DNA from: Bidens hawaiensis
Taxonomy: Eukaryota; Streptophyta; Magnoliopsida; Asterales; Asteraceae
Direction: 5' to 3'
DNA: 64,000 nt
NCBI GenBank assembly: GCA_021521415.1
Contig: JAIQDT010010153.1
Coordinates: 1-64,000 of the forward strand
Below, one piece after another: positions 58,889 to 64,000 of the stretch. Within the stretch, counting starts at the first letter, position 1; each line of letters begins with the position of its first letter. Position numbers and translations under genes: made by a program. The notes under the pieces are model-generated. The model did not search any database and had not been told where the DNA came from. It was given only the letters and a program-made list of their open reading frames with translations.

Positions 58889-61800
58889 TGTGACACCCAG
58901 TATTTTTCCATATTCTTCAATCTTTATAATTGATCAAAATTTCGTGTCATTTATATAATTTATATGAGGTATAAACCATGGTATACTTGAAATGTGGACG
59001 AGAACAGTCGTTAATGCCTATAGGATTGTATAAAGTGCCGATGAGAACGGCTATATGATGAAGATAGCCCAGTAATAGTTTAGAGGTGACAAATATATCA
59101 AGCTAAATATATATCTATGATCCAATATAAGGGGTAATGGTAAGACCATGCCCAGTAATGTCCTAATTCCCTAATTTGGACCAAAACGCCATAAACGTTT
59201 AAATAATAGAATATAGTCGCTGAACCGGCCAAATCAATGATACATTATACAGTGAGACGACCAAGATATGAAACTATGAAGGAATTAAAGGTATACTAGT
59301 CAAAATAATATGAAGTTAATAATTTAAACAATCCATGAAAGATTACAATATGGAGCACTATTTAACCGAATATAACTCCGGGCTAAATTTAAATATACAT
59401 CATACCGGGAACCGAAATAAATACCGGGTTCCATACCATCTATAATACTTTATAGGTGACCAAATAAATTAAGAGAAGCTCATAATACCCAAGTCCAATA
59501 TAAATTCCATAACTTGTTTACTCGATGATCAACTCGTCCTAACGACTATCCACTTAAGACCCGAACCAAGATTGAACTTAGCACTACATTTGGACAACCA
59601 ATATATTTAATAAATGACCATAATACCTTCCCTTTGCAGCCCAAAGCCGAACCCCAACCTCTTCCCATTCAGTTTTAATGTACAAGGAACAAACACCACA
59701 TTAAATCTTATAAACCATTATCCATGCATCCATATGTATCATGATCATGTATCATCATCATCTTCAACATCATAATTGTGAATGTACTACATGATCAAGC
59801 AAAAATCTTCCTAACCATTCCCTATGGCCGCCTCCCCCATTCCCTCAAATAAACAACAATAAACACCATACTTTGATCACTATTGCACTTGATTTGATAA
59901 GATTATAATCCCCCAAACCAAGGGATGTGTTCCCTTGCGTTTTCCTATAAATAAGACCAAGTACTTGGATGGAAAACACCACACACAAACTCAAGAAACA
60001 TAGCTCCAAACCAACCTCTTCTTCTCTCGGCCGAAGGCAGCAGCAGAGCACCACCACAGCCGCCTCTTTGCAACCCGTTTTCTCTATAATGCTGCTCTGA
60101 ACATCTTGAACCCTATATATCGTTGGAAATCTAGAAGAAATCCTTAAACCGTGGTAGAAAGCCTTGAACGGATCTCTGCCCGGAAGACTCGGTAAAAAGC
60201 TTTGAACCTTCAAAGGTCACTACTGGAAACTGCATTTTCCAGCAGTACCCCCCTCTCTTCTTTTGTTCATATCTCACAAACCACTTGGTATTTTTGGGTG
60301 ATTCTTGTTTAGGAATCCAAGGAAACTCGCAAGGATCACGAACCACCTTTTGAACATCCATTTCCGGCTTCATTTCAGCATTAGGTAAGCCGAAAACTCG
60401 AGTTGTAACAGTTTATGGTGGCTGGAAAAACACAGATTCTGTCCAGCCACGGTCTCATCATTTTACTTGACCCTAATCCACCTATTTCATGTTATTTGAA
60501 CATATTGTAGACTCTTAACATCGTGGGTAACGTCAAGGAACTTGGATCTCGTCTTAAATCGCTCAAAAACCGACATTCCCAAGGTACTAATGCCATATAA
60601 TGTTTAGTAGAAAAACATGGACTAAGCCTAAGATACATATACATAATGAGGTTATTAGACATAAACATAAACTTGAAGTGTGTTGAAATGACATATAATT
60701 AAGGATAAATCATGTTAAGTAAAAGATATAAAGGATTTAAAGGGTGTTTAAGGAAGGTTAAGGTTAATAGAACACCTAGTTAAGATAAAAATGATCTTGA
60801 GTAGTAAAACCCACTTATAAATAAACAAGATGATATAAATGTAAAGATGGAATTTTGGTTATGTTAAACTTTAAAAAGGGTATAACTAACGTATTAAAAA
60901 ACCGTATCGGGTTTGTCATAAAAGTAAAAATAATAATAGTAATAATAATAGTAATAATAATAATAATGATAAAATATGAGTACTAGTAATAAAGATAAAA
61001 GTATAAATAAAAGTGCACATTAAACATAAGGTGCAATCCTTGCATCAAGTCTTGGAAATAAAAATAACGATGATTGTACGGGTAAAATACAAGGTACACG
61101 TATATTCCTATATATGCAAATGAAAATATAAATACCCATGTATAATGTTATAAAAACAAAGGATGTGATAACTATATGTTACGAAGACGAAAATACTAAT
61201 AATACTTATCGTATACATGAGGAAATGATATATACAATTATTACACATATATTCCTATATATGTGCCATACGTATAAATATAAAATACGGGTTTTTGTGA
61301 TGGACATTGCGAGTAACTGGAAGGGTGGAGGTGCCGGTAGTCGGGACGTCCTGTCTAGGCTGGTAACTGAATATATCATAGATGGGCCCGTTACCTACCT
61401 GGGGACTAACGATGAGAGCTCCAAAACCTATTAGGCTAAAGCATGTCACGAACGTCATGATTACCGACGAATAATTTGTATCGAGCATTCCCTAATGCTC
61501 GGAGGATATATATATAAAGAGGATATAACGGAAATACATAACAAGTATAAGACGTTGTCTAACGTCCGTATCGCTAATGTATAAAAAGTATACATATATA
61601 CCGTCACCTCATAAGTATGTATCGGGCTAAGTATTAATAGTTATATATATTATGTACTGAAGTGCATACGTATACGATATAATACAGGAAACTCACCAAG
61701 TATAACGGAACATTATTCCTCATTTAAGGTGAGTCTCACAGCCCCTATTTTCACTATGTTTTAAACTGTTTTCGGGGCGAGGGACACGTGTTTAAATATG

Positions 61801-62531
61801 TTTTATCATGGTGTTTATCTTGATTTACAATGTGCGTGTACATGAGATATTTGGCGCGCTCATGGTACATAAAGTCCCCGGTATATATTATAACCATAAA
61901 CTATAGGCAACTATAGCCGAGGAATTCTACGGGTAGTACTACTGGTCTGACCAACCCACTCGTAAGTGGTCGCGCCACTTTATAAGACGGGTGCTTAGTT
62001 TTCCGATTTATTTATTCCCTCGTGGACTCGTGGGATGTTATGTGGGGCTTTATAGTGTATATATATAGTCAAGGAATGGTTACGAACTCATGTATTCACG
62101 TTACACTGCAAGTCATGGATACTGCATTCATGACGTTATGAGAATTATATTATAAAGCATTTTATCGAGTCACAAAACTTGTGAACTCACTCAGTTTGTA
62201 CTGATTAAATTATTTTACGTGTCTTTCAGGTATTTAGCTACGTGGAGAGGTCACGGTGTCTCACTACGGTTTTATGTTTAACTATGGAAATTTCATGTAT
62301 GAGGATTTTATATTTTGGAGTTTTCATGGTTATATCTCCCTTCAGCAGGACATAACTGTGAAATCTCAATATGTTATATGTAAACTTTTTTTTTATGGAT
62401 ATTTTTGTAAAACTTATATTATGAATGAAATCCTCATGTATTTTATCATATAGTTGTTGCTTAACCGCGCTCTCGAAAAACCTTTCATGAGTCGCACACC
62501 GGTTGTTTCCGCCTATGGACCGGGTGTGACA
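58889..62531 (+). repeat. 3' LTR of Tekay element B (3643 bp)
   Basis: It begins TGTGACACCCAG and ends GGTGTGACA. It shares all elements of the 5' LTR, with scattered substitutions and one short indel. Confidence 0.92.
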
Positions 62532-62536
62532 GACAC
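62532..62536. repeat. Target-site duplication GACAC, right copy (Tekay element B)
   Basis: It pairs with GATAC at 49288-49292; one base has changed. Confidence 0.8.
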
Positions 62537-62737
62537 CGTGATCCCCCACCCCGCTATGGATATCCCAATGACATTCCCCAGTCACAGGAGGAACACATGG
62601 ATCGAGCCTTACACGAGACGGACGATTTGAGAAAAAAGATTGCTATTGACGCGAAGAAAAAGAAGAATATAGGAGAGACGCTTCTTCAAAAGTGTAACAA
62701 GCTAACCAAGGTTGTGAAGCAATTCATGAAGGATTGA
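62537..62737 (+). CDS. Element C additional ORF upstream of gag, 3' part
   Basis: The reading RDPPPRYGYPNDIPQSQEEH continues in frame from codon 320 at 49292 and ends with TGA at 62735-62737, adding 66 residues. The end is Lys-rich with a heptad-like pattern (TDDLRKKI, LTKVVKQFMKD), probably a short coiled coil. No stops have accumulated on either side of the insertion. That fits an element that was coding-competent in this region when it was hit. Confidence 0.75.
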   Translation, partial: RDPPPRYGYPNDIPQSQEEHMDRALHETDDLRKKIAIDAKKKKNIGETLLQKCNKLTKVVKQFMKD

Positions 62738-62839
62738 GATGATGGTGATGATGGCGTGTTTTCAAGAAGTGAAGCTTATGTGTTAAGATAATTTGTATGT
62801 TATATGTAACATATGTTGTAATAAAGAAAATAAAGATAG

Positions 62840-62887
<48 letters not shown>

Positions 62888-63049
62888 TTTATACGTTATA
62901 TATAAAGATGTTGTAAAAATAACATATATATATATATATATATATCATTTTTATGATATATATGTGTGTGTGAAATAAATAAAACTTGTGTTTTAAGAAA
63001 AGAAATTTGTTAAATTTCAGATAAAAAAGAAAAGATTGAAAAAGATAAA
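62738..63049 (+). repeat. Spacer with (TA)n microsatellites between additional ORF and gag of element C
   Basis: TA runs lie at about 62843-62885 and 62922-62945. There is no ORF. The purine-rich leader just before the gag ATG reads AAAGATTGAAAAAGATAAA. Confidence 0.75.
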
Positions 63050-64000
63050 ATGTCTAATCAAAGAAAAAACTTGGAGGCTTCTCGAATAGAAGCCGAGAAA
63101 AGAAAAGACAAGGGGAAAGACCCCGAATACAAACAAGATGAACAAATACCTGAAAAATATATGAATAAAATCCAACAAATGATTAAAAAGGCTGTTAGGG
63201 ATGAATCCGAAGCTAGATCACAATCTAGGCAATCCAAACATTCCCAATCTGTTAATCCTTCTCGAAGATCCGTTAAGTCCCGGCCGAAACCATCTCATAT
63301 CGAAGAAAGTGTTCACGAATCGAATGTTTATGGAGGTGTTAGACAAGAATTTAAGAAACTCAAGATCGGTGGATGTTCGTTTAAGGATTTCAAATACTAT
63401 GGACCGAAAGAATTCCATGGAGACAAGGGAACCATCACAACCGTGAGGTGGCTTGAAGAAATGTAGACGATTGTAATTACAAGCAAATGTTCTGATGAAG
63501 AGAAGATTCAATATTCTGCCCTCATGTTCAAAGGGGAAGCACTCGAGTGGTGGAATACAATGATCATGAGTAAAGGAAGGGAGATGATGTACAATCTAAC
63601 CTGGAACGAGTTTAAGGAGTTGTTGATGGCAAAGTTTTGTCCGATGCATGAGATGGACCAAATCCAAACCAAATTCTTGAATCACAAGGTTGTTGGAACA
63701 AACCTTCGTGGGTACAACACAAAATTTCACGAATACTGTCGTTTGGTTCCCCGGTTGGTTACTCCTGAATCCAGCAAAGTAACACGTTATATTTGGGGAT
63801 TACCACGAGAGATTCGTGACATGGTAAGGTCTCACTTGCCAAAAACTGCCGACTCCGCGATGGAATTGGCCGGTTAGTTGATGGGCGGAATGATCCGCAA
63901 CAAGGAAGAGGATAAGAGGGTTGTAACAACACAAGACTCGAAGAAAGAAGGAAATACCCATTTCAAGGGTAATGGAGTTGACCAATGAAGGTCCAACTTC
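63050..64000 (+). pseudogene. Element C gag, 5' part, with two premature stops, runs off the window
   Basis: The frame starts MSNQRKNLEASRIEAEKRKD and has a Lys/Glu-rich N-terminus. Gag core motifs are CSFKDFKYYGPKEFHGDKGT, FKGEALEWWNTMI and RYIWGLPREIRDMV. A TAG stop interrupts it at about 63464, after RWLEEM, and another at about 63875, after MELAG. The frame is otherwise continuous. Zinc knuckles and pol are expected beyond the right edge. The sequence is clearly chromovirus gag but distinct from elements A and B. Confidence 0.85.

Larger units (their letters stand above)
49293..62531 (+). mobile_element. Tekay chromovirus (element B), full length but inactivated
   Basis: LTRs at 49293-52943 and 58889-62531 start TGTGACACCC and end GGTGTGACA. 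The interior has a PBS, an additional ORF (53186), gag-pol (54265-58848) with a chromodomain, and a polypurine tract. Lesions are a filler insertion near 56668, a frameshift near 57450 and stops at 58033 and 58279. The LTRs differ at roughly 1% by my partial count. It is nested inside element C. Confidence 0.93.
46084..64000 (+). mobile_element. Tekay-like chromovirus (element C), 5' part, runs off the window
   Basis: A 5' LTR (about 46084-48169), an initiator tRNA-Met-type PBS, an additional ORF (48333-49292 joined to 62537-62737) and the start of gag (63050 onward) are all on the plus strand. A second Tekay element (49293-62531) interrupts the additional ORF. The pol region and 3' LTR lie beyond the window, so the left boundary cannot be proved by a matching LTR or duplication. 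Confidence 0.8.

Overview
This window is plant nuclear DNA made almost entirely of nested LTR retrotransposons placed in and around two dead host genes. Supporting signs are a plant-type histone H3.1 gene with plant histone promoter motifs, PPR repeats, Ty3/gypsy elements of the Tat and Tekay lineages primed by initiator tRNA-Met, MULE-like and foldback elements, and AT-rich intergenic DNA. The Tekay and Tat accessory proteins look like those abundant in Asteraceae genomes. That family assignment is from memory and is only moderately sure.

Layout. 1-2057: intergenic DNA with a 77-bp tandem duplication, a tRNA-like sequence and a 439-bp MITE-like inverted repeat. 2058-2228 and 36422-36662: the two halves of one histone H3.1 gene, separated by a Tat-lineage retrotransposon (2229-36416, minus strand) flanked by a perfect 5-bp target duplication, AGAAG. 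Two younger elements sit inside the Tat element. One is a coding-free LARD (11625-22556, plus) that splits its second RNase H domain. The other is a nearly intact Tekay chromovirus (24271-33304, minus) that splits the region after its protease. Without these inserts the Tat element is about 14.2 kb. Downstream of its integrase it carries two paralogous, intron-containing genes that read opposite to gag-pol.

36730-38455 is a PPR pseudogene interrupted by a MULE-like element. 38456-46083 is AT-rich intergenic DNA with a foldback repeat and a 1.86-kb solo LTR with a perfect TAATT target duplication. From about 46084 to the window end lies the 5' part of another Tekay-like element, with an elaborate promoter array, an extra ORF upstream of gag, and the start of gag. 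That extra ORF is split by a 13.2-kb Tekay chromovirus (49293-62531, plus) with several inactivating lesions.

LTR divergence counted by eye gives a consistent nesting order: Tat about 4%, LARD about 2%, Tekay at 49293 about 1%, Tekay at 24271 about 0.2%. No intact, clearly functional host gene is visible. The most interesting signals are (i) paired hairpins in Tekay LTRs, with compensatory base changes within one LTR and between two families, lying inside a candidate LTR intron; (ii) the antisense, intron-bearing gene pair of the Tat element; (iii) a templated filler insertion assembled from three places in the same element; (iv) a palindrome/G-box promoter array; and (v) an H3 gene cut exactly after Lys56, with the LTR supplying the stop codon.
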